From Streptomyces diacarni (GTDB taxonomy: Bacteria > Actinomycetota > Actinomycetes > Streptomycetales > Streptomycetaceae), in assembly GCF_003323715.1 (NCBI RefSeq), contig NZ_QOIN01000047.1, forward strand, positions 1 to 64,000: DNA of 64,000 nucleotides, written 5' to 3'. The position numbers and the translations under genes are program-made. The notes under the pieces are model-generated. The model was not told the origin of the DNA. It ran no database searches and saw only the letters and a program-made list of their open reading frames with translations. Positions 9,977-18,192 of this stretch are shown in pieces; positions within the stretch are counted from its first letter, which is position 1, and each line of letters opens with the position of its first letter.

Positions 9977-10531
9977 TCACTCACCCGCCAGCAGCTTGAC
10001 CGGGTCGAGGGTCTCCTCGCCCTGGGTCCAGTTGCAGGGGCACAGCTCGTCGGTCTGCAGCGCGTCGAGGACCCGCAGGACCTCCTTGGGGTTGCGGCCG
10101 ACCGAGCCCGCGGTCACCATCGTGAACTGGATCTCGTTGTTCTGGTCCACGATGAAGACGGCGCGCTGCGCGAAGCCGTCCTCGCCCTCGATGCCGAGCG
10201 CGCGCATCAGCTCGTGCTTGGAGTCGGCCATCATCGGGAAGGGCAGGTCGGTCAGGTCCGGGTGGTCCTTGCGCCAGGCGTGGTGCACGAACTCCGAGTC
10301 ACCGGAGAAGCCGAGGATCTGGGCGTCGCGGTCGGCGAACTCGTCGTTCAGCTTGCCGAAGGCGGAGATCTCCGTCGGGCAGACGAAGGTGAAGTCCTTG
10401 GGCCACGCGAAGACGACCTTCCACTTGCCCTCGTAGGTCTTGTGGTTGATCGTCTCGAACTCGCTGCCCTTCTCCAGAGAGACGCAGGCAGTCAGTTCGA
10501 ACTCGGGGAACTTGTCACCGACGGTGAGCAC
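9977..10531 (-). CDS. ahpC: Alkyl hydroperoxide reductase AhpC (2-Cys peroxiredoxin)
   Basis: A 184-residue typical 2-Cys peroxiredoxin that reduces hydrogen and organic peroxides. The peroxidatic cysteine is in DFTFVCPTE and the resolving cysteine in DELCPCNW near the C-terminus. The GTG at 10531 is chosen over an upstream ATG because AAGGAG lies eight bases before it and the length matches the family. First gene of ahpC-ahpD, divergent from oxyR. Confidence 0.96.
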   Translation of the reverse strand: MLTVGDKFPEFELTACVSLEKGSEFETINHKTYEGKWKVVFAWPKDFTFVCPTEISAFGKLNDEFADRDAQILGFSGDSEFVHHAWRKDHPDLTDLPFPMMADSKHELMRALGIEGEDGFAQRAVFIVDQNNEIQFTMVTAGSVGRNPKEVLRVLDALQTDELCPCNWTQGEETLDPVKLLAGE

Positions 10532-10668
10532 GTACACACTCCTTGCACTTGCGGCCAGGATGCCCAGTTTGTGCGCATTCCTGGAGGTTGGTCGAAACCA
10601 CCTAACCACATGCGGCATTGATCGCGGAAATAGCTACAGTTGGTGTGGTTGATTGGAGTGACTTATCA
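10532..10668. promoter_or_regulatory. Divergent ahpC / oxyR promoter region
   Basis: This 137-bp gap must hold both promoters and, by analogy with characterised streptomycete loci, the OxyR binding site. It is noticeably A+T-richer than its surroundings around 10600-10660. Visible symmetry includes TGGT-CGAA-ACCA and AACCAC (about 10603) facing GTGGTT (about 10645). I cannot assign exact operator boundaries. Confidence 0.6.
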
Positions 10669-11688
10669 GTGACCGCACCGACCGCGCAGTCCGTGCCCGC
10701 GCAGCCCGTGCACCCGGCCTCGGCTTCCCCGTCCGCGCAGCCGTCGCGCACCGCCCGCCACCGGCAGCCCAGCGTCTCCCAGCTGCGGGCTTTCGTCGCC
10801 GTGGCCGAACATCTGCACTTCCGGGAGGCCGCGGCGGCCATCGGCATGAGCCAGCCCGCGCTCTCGGGCGCCGTCGCCGCACTGGAGGAGACGCTGGGGG
10901 TGCAACTGCTGGAAAGGACCACCCGAAAGGTGCTGCTCTCCCCCGCCGGTGAGCGGATGGCCGTCCGCGCACGCGCCGTGCTGCACGCCATGGGCCAGCT
11001 CATGGAGGAGGCGGAGGCGGCGCAGGCTCCCTTCACCGGCGTGCTGCGCCTGGGGGTGATCCCCACGGTCGCCCCGTATCTGCTGCCGACCGTGCTCGGT
11101 CTCGTCCACAAGCGCTACCCCGACCTGGATCTCCAGGTCCACGAGGAGCAGACCGACTCGCTGCTGGAGGGGCTCGGGCAGGGCCGGCTCGACCTGCTGC
11201 TGTGCGCGGTGCCGCTCGCGGCGCCGTGGGTGCGGGAGATACCCCTGTTCGACGAGGACTTCGTGCTCGTCACCCCGCAGGGCCACCCGGCGGCCGGGCG
11301 CAGCGACCTGCCGCGCTCGATGCTGCGCGAGCTGGACCTTTTGCTGCTCGACGAGGGGCACTGCCTGCGCGACCAGGCACTCGACATCTGCCGTGAGGCG
11401 GGCCGCACCGAGTCGACCGGAGTGACCACCAGCGCGGCCGGGCTCTCCACGCTGGTGCAGCTGGTGGCCGGGGGCATGGGCGTCACCCTGCTGCCGCACA
11501 CCGCCGTCCGCGTGGAGACCGGGCGCAACGCCTCGTTGCAGACGGCCCGTTTCGCCGATCCGGCGCCCTCGCGGCGCATCGCGCTGGCGACCAGGGAGGG
11601 CGCGGCGCGGGAGGAGGAGTTCCACGCGTTCGGGGACGCCCTGCGCGCCGCGCTGGCGACGCTTCCCGTACGCCCCGCACTACCGTGA
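10669..11688 (+). CDS. oxyR: Peroxide-sensing LysR-family regulator OxyR
   Basis: A 339-residue LysR-type regulator. The winged helix-turn-helix is at about residues 30-90 (QLRAFVAVAEHLHFREAA and MSQPALSGAVAALE), followed by the effector domain. The redox pair characteristic of OxyR is present: Cys232 in DEGHCLRDQ and Cys241 in LDICREAG, nine residues apart as in the E. coli protein. Oxidation to a disulfide is the known activation switch. The GTG at 10669 follows GGAGTG; the first 28 residues are Ala/Pro-rich. Divergence from ahpC supports OxyR rather than a general LysR protein. Confidence 0.94.
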   Translation: MTAPTAQSVPAQPVHPASASPSAQPSRTARHRQPSVSQLRAFVAVAEHLHFREAAAAIGMSQPALSGAVAALEETLGVQLLERTTRKVLLSPAGERMAVRARAVLHAMGQLMEEAEAAQAPFTGVLRLGVIPTVAPYLLPTVLGLVHKRYPDLDLQVHEEQTDSLLEGLGQGRLDLLLCAVPLAAPWVREIPLFDEDFVLVTPQGHPAAGRSDLPRSMLRELDLLLLDEGHCLRDQALDICREAGRTESTGVTTSAAGLSTLVQLVAGGMGVTLLPHTAVRVETGRNASLQTARFADPAPSRRIALATREGAAREEEFHAFGDALRAALATLPVRPALP

Positions 11689-11735
11689 ACCGACCGCCCG
11701 CGCACTATCCGTGAGCGGCCACTCCACACCTCCGT

Positions 11736-11765
11736 GAGCCGTGCCGCGTCGGCGCGGTACGGCTC
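11736..11765. terminator. Bidirectional hairpin between oxyR and the RHH gene
   Basis: Thirteen-base arms (11736-11748 and 11753-11765) pair with a single G-U wobble around a TCGG tetraloop. The position between convergent genes fits a shared terminator. Confidence 0.8.
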
Positions 11766-11780
11766 CGTGGCTTCGGATGC

Positions 11781-12101
11781 TCAGTCCTCGCGGGGCGGCC
11801 GGCCTCTGCGGGGGTGCGGCCTGGTCTGGCTGGGCAGCCGGCCGGCCTCCTTGAGGGCCCGGCGCAGGAGGTAGTCGATCTGCGCGTTGGTGGAGCGCAG
11901 TTCGTCGGCGGCCCAGCGGGCGAGCGCGTCGTGCATCGCGGGGTCGAGCCGCAGCAGCACCTGCTTGCGCTGCCGCGGCTTCCCCTTCGCGGGCTGCGGG
12001 CCCTGGGGCCCCGCCGCCGCCTCGGCCCCCTCGTCCGAGGCGGCGCTCCCGCCCGACGCGGCGCTCCCGCCCGAGGCGGCGTCCTCGCCGTCGTCCGTCA
12101 C
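11781..12101 (-). CDS. Ribbon-helix-helix DNA-binding protein
   Basis: A 106-residue protein. After a low-complexity start (repeated AASGGS and a Glu/Ala-rich part), residues about 50-90 form an Arc/CopG-like ribbon-helix-helix: basic strand KQVLLRLD then helices around MHDALARWAADEL and TNAQIDYLLRRALKEAG, with a basic tail. The GTG start overlaps the stop of the preceding SPFH gene by four bases (GTGA), implying translational coupling. No toxin gene is adjacent, so it is more likely a regulator than an antitoxin. It may act on the operon's own promoter. Confidence 0.8.
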   Translation of the reverse strand: MTDDGEDAASGGSAASGGSAASDEGAEAAAGPQGPQPAKGKPRQRKQVLLRLDPAMHDALARWAADELRSTNAQIDYLLRRALKEAGRLPSQTRPHPRRGRPPRED

Positions 12102-13033
12102 TGGTAGAGCGACCCGGTGTTCATCACGGGCTGCGGGGAGCGGTCGCCGCACAGCACGACCAGCAGGTTGCTGACCATGCTGGCCTTGCGCTCCTCGTCC
12201 AGCTCCACGAAGTCCTGGGCCGTGATCCTGGCCAGCGCGTCCTCGACCATGCCGCAGGCGCCTTCCACGATCTTCTGCCGGGCGGCGACGACGGCGCCCG
12301 CCTGCTGCCGCTGGAGCATGGCCGAGGCGATCTCGGGCGCGTAGGCGAGGTGGGTGAAGCGGGACTCGACGATGGTCACGCCGGCCGCGCGGACGCGTGC
12401 GGTCAGTTCGGCGGCCAGCTTCTCGGTGATCTCCTCGGCGTTGCCGCGCAGCGAGAGCCCGGCCTCGTCGTGTGCGTCGTACGGGTACTCGATGGCGATG
12501 TGCCGGACGGCCGCCTCGGTCTGCGTGGAGACGAACTCGACGTAGTCGTCCACCGAGAAGGTGGCCTGCGCGGTGTCGCGCACCTGCCAGACGACGACCG
12601 CGGCGAGCTCGATCGGGTTGCCGTAGGCGTCGTTGACCTTCAGCACCGCCGTCTCGTGGTTGCGCACCCGGGTGGAGATCTTGGTGCGGCTGGTGAGCGG
12701 GTTGACCCAGCGCAGACCGTCCGAGCGGATCGTGCCGGTGTAGCGGCCGAAGAGCTGGACGACGCGGGCCTCGCCCGGCGCCACCATGTTCAGCCCCGCC
12801 ATCCCGAACACGGAGCCGATCACCACCAGGATGCCGATGACGAGCAGCGTGGTGCCCGCGGCCCCCTGGCCGTCCGAGGCCATTCCGCCGCCCAGGACGG
12901 TGGCACCGACGCCGATCAGGAAGCCGATGAGTCCCAGGAGGAGGGCGAGCCCGCCCGGGATGCTGTGGGCGCTCGTCTCCCGCACTTCGGGTGCGGGCAT
13001 CTCGGGTGCGTCGGTCGGCTGGTCGGTGGTCAT
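12098..13033 (-). CDS. SPFH/band-7 domain membrane protein
   Basis: A 311-residue stomatin/flotillin-like protein. Two hydrophobic segments (about residues 27-50 and 60-82) anchor it, then comes the SPFH domain beginning at MVAPGEARVVQLFGRYTGT and including RNHETAVLKVNDAYG and WQVRDTAQATFSVDDY. The later part is helical with Ala/Glu-rich stretches (EITEKLAAELTARVRAAG), expected to oligomerise. Such proteins organise membrane microdomains. It is the first gene of a two-gene operon with the RHH protein. Confidence 0.88.
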   Translation of the reverse strand: MTTDQPTDAPEMPAPEVRETSAHSIPGGLALLLGLIGFLIGVGATVLGGGMASDGQGAAGTTLLVIGILVVIGSVFGMAGLNMVAPGEARVVQLFGRYTGTIRSDGLRWVNPLTSRTKISTRVRNHETAVLKVNDAYGNPIELAAVVVWQVRDTAQATFSVDDYVEFVSTQTEAAVRHIAIEYPYDAHDEAGLSLRGNAEEITEKLAAELTARVRAAGVTIVESRFTHLAYAPEIASAMLQRQQAGAVVAARQKIVEGACGMVEDALARITAQDFVELDEERKASMVSNLLVVLCGDRSPQPVMNTGSLYQ

Positions 13034-13088
13034 CGCTCTCCCCCGTTCTCTCCGGTCTCCGGCGCGCGGTGGGTCGAGACGGCGCGCC

Positions 13089-13105
13089 CTATCAATGTGC
13101 TATCA
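13089..13105 (-). promoter_or_regulatory. Direct repeat CTATCA upstream of the SPFH-RHH operon
   Basis: CTATCA occurs at 13089-13094 and 13100-13105, exactly 11 bp (one helical turn) apart, about 55-70 bp upstream of the SPFH start in an unusually A+T-rich island. Same-face repeats suit a ribbon-helix-helix repressor, so this may be an autoregulatory operator. Inference only. Confidence 0.35.
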
Positions 13106-13314
13106 CTTTAGCGCCTGGACCCGTTTCCCGCCAGTACGCGCCGGTACGAGGCACGGGCCAGGCCCGGCACCCTGGCGAAAGCACGGGCCGCCCGCGGGCC
13201 CGCGACCCGCTGAGCAACCCCTTCGCCCCCCGCTGCGTCCGCTGACGGGGACGGCCGATACTGGACGGTCGGCACTGTGCACTGTGGTGAGCGCACCGGA
13301 CGGCGAAGACGGGA

Positions 13315-15168
13315 ATGAGGACGATGGGGCAGGTCGCGGACAGACAGCTCGCACCGCCTCGTCGCATACCCCCGCCGCGCCGCCCCCTGCCCCCGCGCGC
13401 CAGGCGGCGCCTGCGCAGGATCCGCGCGCTGGCCCGGGCGCTGCTCCGGCGCCCCTACTGGGATCCGCCCGACTCCTCCTACGTCGTACGGCGCTGGCCC
13501 GGGCTGACGGCGATCTGCTGCGCCACCCTCTTCTTCTGGCTCTCGCTGACGCCCTCACTCGTGCCCAGGCCCTGGCTGCTGCAAGGGGTGATCGGCGGGA
13601 TAACGGCCGCCATCGGATACGCCATCGGCGCGCTCGCGGAGTGGCTGGTACGGCTGACCGTGCGCCCCGTGCGGCGCCGCCTGCGCTCGCGCGGGCGCGG
13701 AAACCGGCGGCCCCGTCCGCGCCTCAGAGCCCGCGCCTGGCTGACGTACTACGCGCTCAGCACCGTGGCGACCATCGCCGCGCTGTCCTGGAGCGCCGAC
13801 GCGCAGCGGGAGCTGCGCAGGCTCCAGGAGATGCCGGAGACCCTCACCTGGCACTCCCTGATGATCGCCGCCGTGGCCCTGGCGATCTGCGGCGCGCTGG
13901 TGGCGCTGGGCCGCACCGTGCGGCTCGGCACCCGCGTACTGATCAGGCTGCTGGGACGGTTCGTGCCGCGCCCGGTGGCCATCGGGGTGAGCCTGCTGGT
14001 CAGCGCGATGGTCGTGGTCTTCGGCACCCGGGACGTCGTCTTCGACCGGGGCGTCATCGACGTCGCCGCGTATCTGGCGCAGAACACCGACAAGAGCACC
14101 AAGGACGGCATCACCCGGCCCCGCACGCCGCTGGTCTCGGGGAGCGCCGCCTCCCTCGTCGACTGGGACGAGCTGGGCTACGAGGGCCGCAACTTCACGG
14201 GCTCCTCCCTGACCTCGCGGCAGATCACCTCCGTCACCGGCAGGTGGGCGATCCAGCCGATCCGCGTCTACGTCGGCCAGGAGTCGGCGTCCACGTTCAC
14301 CGCACGCGCCCGGCTGGCGGTGCGCGAGCTGGAGCGCACCGGCGCGTTCGACCGGAGCGTGCTGGCCATCGCCGGCACGACAGGCCGCGGCTGGGTCAAC
14401 TCGACGGACGCCGAACCGCTGGAGTACATCCACGGCGGCGACACCGCCATCGTGGCCGTGCAGTACTCGTACCTGCCCAGCTGGGCGTCCTTCCTCGTCG
14501 ACAAGGAAGAGGCGGGGCGCGCCACCCGCGCCCTGGTCGACGCGGTGCGCGCCCGCCTGCGCGAACAGCCCGCCGAACGGCGTCCCGAACTCGTCGTCTT
14601 CGGCGAGTCCCTGGGCGCCTACGGCATCGAGGCCGCGTTCGACGGCCCCGACGACATGCTCTCCAAGGTCGACGGCGCGGTGCTGGCGGGATCGCCCAAC
14701 TTCTCCCCGCTCCGCAGGGAGCTGACCGCGCACCGGGACCCGGAAAGCCCCATCTGGCGGCCCGAGTACGAGGACGGACGCCACTTCCGGTTCGCGCAGT
14801 GGCCCGAGGAGGACCTCGCGCGCCCCGGCCCCGCCTCCTCCTGGGAGAAGCCGCGCGTCGTCTACCTGCAGAACGCCTCGGACGCGATCGTGTGGTGGTC
14901 CCCGGGCCTCGCGCTGAACCCGCCACGCTGGCTGCGCGAGCCCCTCGGCCCCGACATCACCGACGAGGTCAACTGGTTCCCGCTGGTCACCTTCTGGCAG
15001 ACGACGGTGGACATGGCCGTCTCGTACGGCGTCGGCGCACCGCACGGCCACCGGTACGGCAACGGCTCGGTGGAGGCCTGGGCCGCCGTCGCGCCCTCCG
15101 AGGGGTGGACGGACGCGGACACGGAGCGGCTGCGCCGGTTCATGGACGGGCGGGAGGCCCCCTACTGA
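13315..15168 (+). CDS. Membrane-anchored alpha/beta-hydrolase (Abhydrolase_9 type)
   Basis: A 617-residue protein. The N-terminal third is basic and then strongly hydrophobic, with several membrane helices (around FFWLSLTPSLVPRPWLLQ, ITAAIGYAIGALAEWL and later segments to about residue 245). The C-terminal catalytic domain has the nucleophile elbow VVFGESLGAYG (Ser in GESLG) and a later NAWPL-type region around DEVNWFPLVTFWQT, as in the actinobacterial membrane alpha/beta-hydrolase family. The substrate is unknown; a lipid or envelope ester is plausible. The start is uncertain between ATG 13315 and ATG 13324. Confidence 0.82.
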   Translation: MRTMGQVADRQLAPPRRIPPPRRPLPPRARRRLRRIRALARALLRRPYWDPPDSSYVVRRWPGLTAICCATLFFWLSLTPSLVPRPWLLQGVIGGITAAIGYAIGALAEWLVRLTVRPVRRRLRSRGRGNRRPRPRLRARAWLTYYALSTVATIAALSWSADAQRELRRLQEMPETLTWHSLMIAAVALAICGALVALGRTVRLGTRVLIRLLGRFVPRPVAIGVSLLVSAMVVVFGTRDVVFDRGVIDVAAYLAQNTDKSTKDGITRPRTPLVSGSAASLVDWDELGYEGRNFTGSSLTSRQITSVTGRWAIQPIRVYVGQESASTFTARARLAVRELERTGAFDRSVLAIAGTTGRGWVNSTDAEPLEYIHGGDTAIVAVQYSYLPSWASFLVDKEEAGRATRALVDAVRARLREQPAERRPELVVFGESLGAYGIEAAFDGPDDMLSKVDGAVLAGSPNFSPLRRELTAHRDPESPIWRPEYEDGRHFRFAQWPEEDLARPGPASSWEKPRVVYLQNASDAIVWWSPGLALNPPRWLREPLGPDITDEVNWFPLVTFWQTTVDMAVSYGVGAPHGHRYGNGSVEAWAAVAPSEGWTDADTERLRRFMDGREAPY

Positions 15169-15169
15169 C

Positions 15170-15217
15170 GGCGGGCGGGGCCCCCTCCGCCTGACGGCCT
15201 GAGGAGCCCCGCCCGCC
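15170..15217. terminator. Bidirectional terminator
   Basis: Twelve-base perfect arms (15170-15181 and 15206-15217) enclose a 24-base loop, starting directly after the hydrolase stop and before the convergent permease stop. Confidence 0.7.
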
Positions 15218-15249
15218 GCGCCGCCACGCGGGCCCCGCCCGCCGCGCCG

Positions 15250-16662
15250 CTACGCGCCGCCGTCCCCCGGCAGTTGCGTCTGACCGGGACCGGGGGCAGG
15301 ACTCTCGTCGCCCCGGGCGCCGGCCGCGGCCGGCTGCTCCGTGGTCTCCCTCAGCCGGCGGAGCGTCTGCTCCTGCGCGTACCCCTTGAGGTAGCCGACG
15401 ACCGTGTTGCTGACCGCGACCAGCGGCACGGCCACGACCGCGCCGGGGATGCCCGCGATGAGGCTGCCGCCCGTCACGCCGAGGACGACGGCGAGCGGGT
15501 GGACGCGCACCAGCCTGCCCAGGATGAAGGGCTGGAGGATGTGGCTCTCGATCTGCTGGACGGCCAGCACGACGGCCAGCGCCAGCGCGGCGGAGACCGG
15601 ACCGTTGGTGACGAGCGCGACGACGACGGCCAGCGCGCCGGAGATCACCGCACCGACGATCGGGATGAAGGCGAACAGGAAGATGAAGACGGCGAGCGGA
15701 ACGGCCATGGGCACGTTGAGGAAGTAGAGCCCGATGCCGATGAAGATGGCGTCGATCAACGCGACGATCACCGTGCCGCGCACGTACCCGGTGAGTGTCG
15801 CCCAGGCCCGCGGCCCCGCGCCGGCGACACCCTCGCGGGCGGCCGAGGGCACGAACTTGAGCGTCCACTCCCAGATGCGGCGGCCGTCGTAGAGCAGGAA
15901 GAGCGTCACGAACATCGTCAGCAGCGCGCCCGAGAGGAACTCGACGATGACGGTGACGCCCTCGATGCCCGCCGAGGTCAGCTCCTTGCTGTTGTCACCC
16001 ACCCAGTCGCTGAGGTTCTGGGCGATGTCGTTGATCTGGTCCTCGGAGACGTGGAACGGACCGTTGAGCGCCCAGTCGCGCAGCTCCTGGATACCCGCCT
16101 GCACCTTGTCGGTGAGGGTGTCCAGGTTCTCCATCACCTGCCACACCACGAACCAGCCGACCAGGCCCATGACGACGAACCCGCCGATGAAGGTGATGGC
16201 CGTGGCCAGGCCGCGCCCGAGCCCGATCCGCCGCAGCCGGGCGACCGTGGGCTGCAGCAGCGCGGTGATGAGCAGACCGGCGGAGAACGCGATGATCACC
16301 AGGCTGATGGTGCTGACGACCTTCATCAGCACCCAGATGACGCCGGCGAGCACCAGCAGACGCCACCCCGCCTCGGCGGCGACCCGCACGCCCCACGGCA
16401 CGGCGGCGGCCGGTTCCGGTTTGGCGGCTATGGCGGGCGCGTACTGGGGAGGCGGCGGCACGTAGTCGCTCCCCGCCTCATCACTGTCCGCCTCCGCCTC
16501 GGCCTGGGCACGGCCGGCCTGGACGTTGTCCAGCCGGTGGTCGATCCCGTCACCCCCGCCGCGGTCGGAGCCGGCGTCAGGCCCCACTTCGGCGCGCCGC
16601 TCGGCGGCCTTCGCGGCCCATCGGCCCACGGCCGCCCTGAGCCTGTCCGTTCTGCCCGTCAT
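15250..16662 (-). CDS. AI-2E family (PerM/TqsA-like) transporter
   Basis: A 470-residue integral membrane protein with an acidic, Ala/Glu-rich cytoplasmic start (about 1-90) and about eight membrane helices. Family features are the long extracytoplasmic loop after helix 3 (about 190-255) and the helix pairs around VAFIFLFAFIPIVGAVISG-like and PLAVVLGVTGGSLIAGIPGAV sequences near the end. Members export small signals or ions; specificity cannot be read from sequence. The ATG at 16662 is preceded by GGAGGAAG; a frame extension to 16743 has no ribosome site. Confidence 0.85.
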   Translation of the reverse strand: MTGRTDRLRAAVGRWAAKAAERRAEVGPDAGSDRGGGDGIDHRLDNVQAGRAQAEAEADSDEAGSDYVPPPPQYAPAIAAKPEPAAAVPWGVRVAAEAGWRLLVLAGVIWVLMKVVSTISLVIIAFSAGLLITALLQPTVARLRRIGLGRGLATAITFIGGFVVMGLVGWFVVWQVMENLDTLTDKVQAGIQELRDWALNGPFHVSEDQINDIAQNLSDWVGDNSKELTSAGIEGVTVIVEFLSGALLTMFVTLFLLYDGRRIWEWTLKFVPSAAREGVAGAGPRAWATLTGYVRGTVIVALIDAIFIGIGLYFLNVPMAVPLAVFIFLFAFIPIVGAVISGALAVVVALVTNGPVSAALALAVVLAVQQIESHILQPFILGRLVRVHPLAVVLGVTGGSLIAGIPGAVVAVPLVAVSNTVVGYLKGYAQEQTLRRLRETTEQPAAAGARGDESPAPGPGQTQLPGDGGA

Positions 16663-16813
16663 TCCGCTTCCTCCGCCCCCGCTCGCCAGTGGCTTCGCCG
16701 TGTGAGGGACGACGTTACCCGGGCCGATGGTTGCTTTCCGCACCGGACGCCGGTCGGCCGGTTCCGGTACGCAGCCCGCGCGCGGTCACGGCGGCTGCGG
16801 AGCGCACACGCGA

Positions 16814-16855
16814 ATGCCCCCCGCGGCGATCCTGGCGGATCGCCGCGGGGGGCAT
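16814..16855. terminator. Very strong hairpin terminator
   Basis: A perfect 19-bp stem (16814-16832 with 16837-16855) closed by a TGGC tetraloop lies 44 bp after the stop of the lytic enzyme gene. It also separates that gene from the permease promoter. Confidence 0.85.
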
Positions 16856-16898
16856 CATGTCCGGACACACGGTCCGGCAAGCTGCGGGGCCGGTCGGC

Positions 16899-17612
16899 TC
16901 AGTAATAGTGGTTGGCCTGCCAGAAGTCCCACGCACCGCAGGGGCTTCCGTACCGGTCGTTCATGTAGTTGAGGCCCCACTTGATCTGGGTGGCCGGGTT
17001 GGTCCGCCAGTCGGCGCCCGCCGAGGCCATCTTCGAGCCCGGCAGCGCCTGGACGAGGCCGTAGGCGCCGGAGGAGGCGTTGGTCGCCTGGTAGTTCCAG
17101 CCCGACTCGCGCGTGACGATCTGGGAGAAGCACTGGTACTGGCCGCCGCCGACGATCTGCTTGGCCATCGACTGGACTTCGGCCGTGGAGTACGAGGACT
17201 TCTGCGGGAAGTCGGAGCGTTCCGAGGAGCGGCTGGAAGCGGACTGGATCTTGTCCCGCTCCTTGGCCTTCTCGGCGGCCTTCTTCGCTGCGGCTTCCTT
17301 CTCGGCCTTCTCCCTCTTGGCCGCAGCGTCCTTCGCGGCCTGCTTGCGGGCGGCTTCCTCGGCCGACTTCTTCGCCTTCGCGTCCGAGGCCACCGACGCG
17401 GCGTCGGCCTGCTGCGTGAGGGAAGCGGTCTGCGCCTGGGCCTGAGACCCGGCCGGTATGTCCTCTAGGAGCGTCGCCTGCGCTGCGGTGGCCTCGGCGT
17501 CGGACGCCTGACCCTGGTCGGCGCCTGCGGCGACCCCGACGACGGCGCCGACGGTGGTGACCGCGGTGGCGGACGCCACGGCGAATCCCCGGACCGAAAT
17601 CCGAGCAGTCAC
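16899..17612 (-). CDS. Secreted lytic transglycosylase-like (SLT fold) protein
   Basis: A 237-residue exported protein. A signal sequence (RISVRGFAVASATAVTTVGAVVG) ends near residue 40. A long Lys/Ala/Glu-rich helical region (about 75-135, repeats such as AAKREKAEKEAAAKKAAEKA) probably spans the cell wall. The C-terminal domain (about 160-237) resembles SLT or resuscitation-factor-type lysozyme folds: FSQIVTRESGWNYQATN (catalytic Glu candidate in RESGW), SGAYGLVQALPGSKM and WGLNYMNDRYGSPCGAW. It likely cleaves peptidoglycan. The GTG at 17612 has GGAAGGAA just upstream; an ATG at 17630 is the alternative. Confidence 0.85.
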   Translation of the reverse strand: MTARISVRGFAVASATAVTTVGAVVGVAAGADQGQASDAEATAAQATLLEDIPAGSQAQAQTASLTQQADAASVASDAKAKKSAEEAARKQAAKDAAAKREKAEKEAAAKKAAEKAKERDKIQSASSRSSERSDFPQKSSYSTAEVQSMAKQIVGGGQYQCFSQIVTRESGWNYQATNASSGAYGLVQALPGSKMASAGADWRTNPATQIKWGLNYMNDRYGSPCGAWDFWQANHYY

Positions 17613-18192
17613 ACGGTTTCCTTCCAACATGCCCGCTCGGGTGACCTCGCGGACGCAATCGTGCCCCTGGCACTGGTCTCCCTTGTATGGGCGGGGGAGA
17701 CACGGGCCCGGTGGGCCTCCCCTCGGGGAGAGCCCGCGTGGTTCTTCGGGCGGCATACGGCGCGACTGCTGTTCAGTTCTGTACTGCTGTGCGGTGTCGC
17801 ACCGTTGGCGGTGCGGATGTGCCGTATGCGGGGCCTGACAGGACCCACACCTTGCCGGAACCGGACGCGTGGAAGCAATTCGGTGTTGAGTGGGAAAGCT
17901 CACACGGCGTTTGGGGCGAAGAGGTCTCGGAAACCAGCGCGCACTCAGGCCCCGTGCCGCTAGGGTGTTGCGCCCTTGGGGCACGGGGCCCGTCCCGGCG
18001 GGCGCCGCAGCGCCCGGTACTGACCTCCCGTCAGCGGCGAAACGCCCGGCCGACCGGTACGAGGGACGCCCGGTCGGCCGTACGGACGGACGGCGGCTGA
18101 CGGATGGCGGATGGCCGTCTGATCGCCCTGGCGGATGTCCGGTTGATCGTCCCCGGGGGATGTCCGGTTGATCGGACGATCCGGTGGACGGA
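17613..18192. other. Long intergenic region upstream of the lytic enzyme gene
   Basis: No gene is supported. The part nearest the lytic enzyme gene (17640-17760) contains several GC-rich hairpins, for example a GTCTCCC/GGGAGAC stem near 17677-17700, and could be a structured 5' leader on the minus strand. I looked for the cyclic di-AMP (ydaO) riboswitch that often precedes wall-lytic genes in actinomycetes and did not find its core. At 18133-18149 and 18158-18174 a 17-bp direct repeat (GGATGTCCGGTTGATCG) occurs twice, downstream of the PhoH-like gene. Confidence 0.5.

Noticed and set aside
11781..12101. Antitoxin of a toxin-antitoxin pair
   Set aside because: The ribbon-helix-helix fold fits, but no small toxin gene is adjacent; the partner is an SPFH membrane protein.
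17613..17960. Cyclic di-AMP (ydaO) riboswitch upstream of the lytic enzyme gene
   Set aside because: Such a switch is common before actinomycete wall-lytic genes, but I could not find its conserved core segments. Only generic GC hairpins are present.
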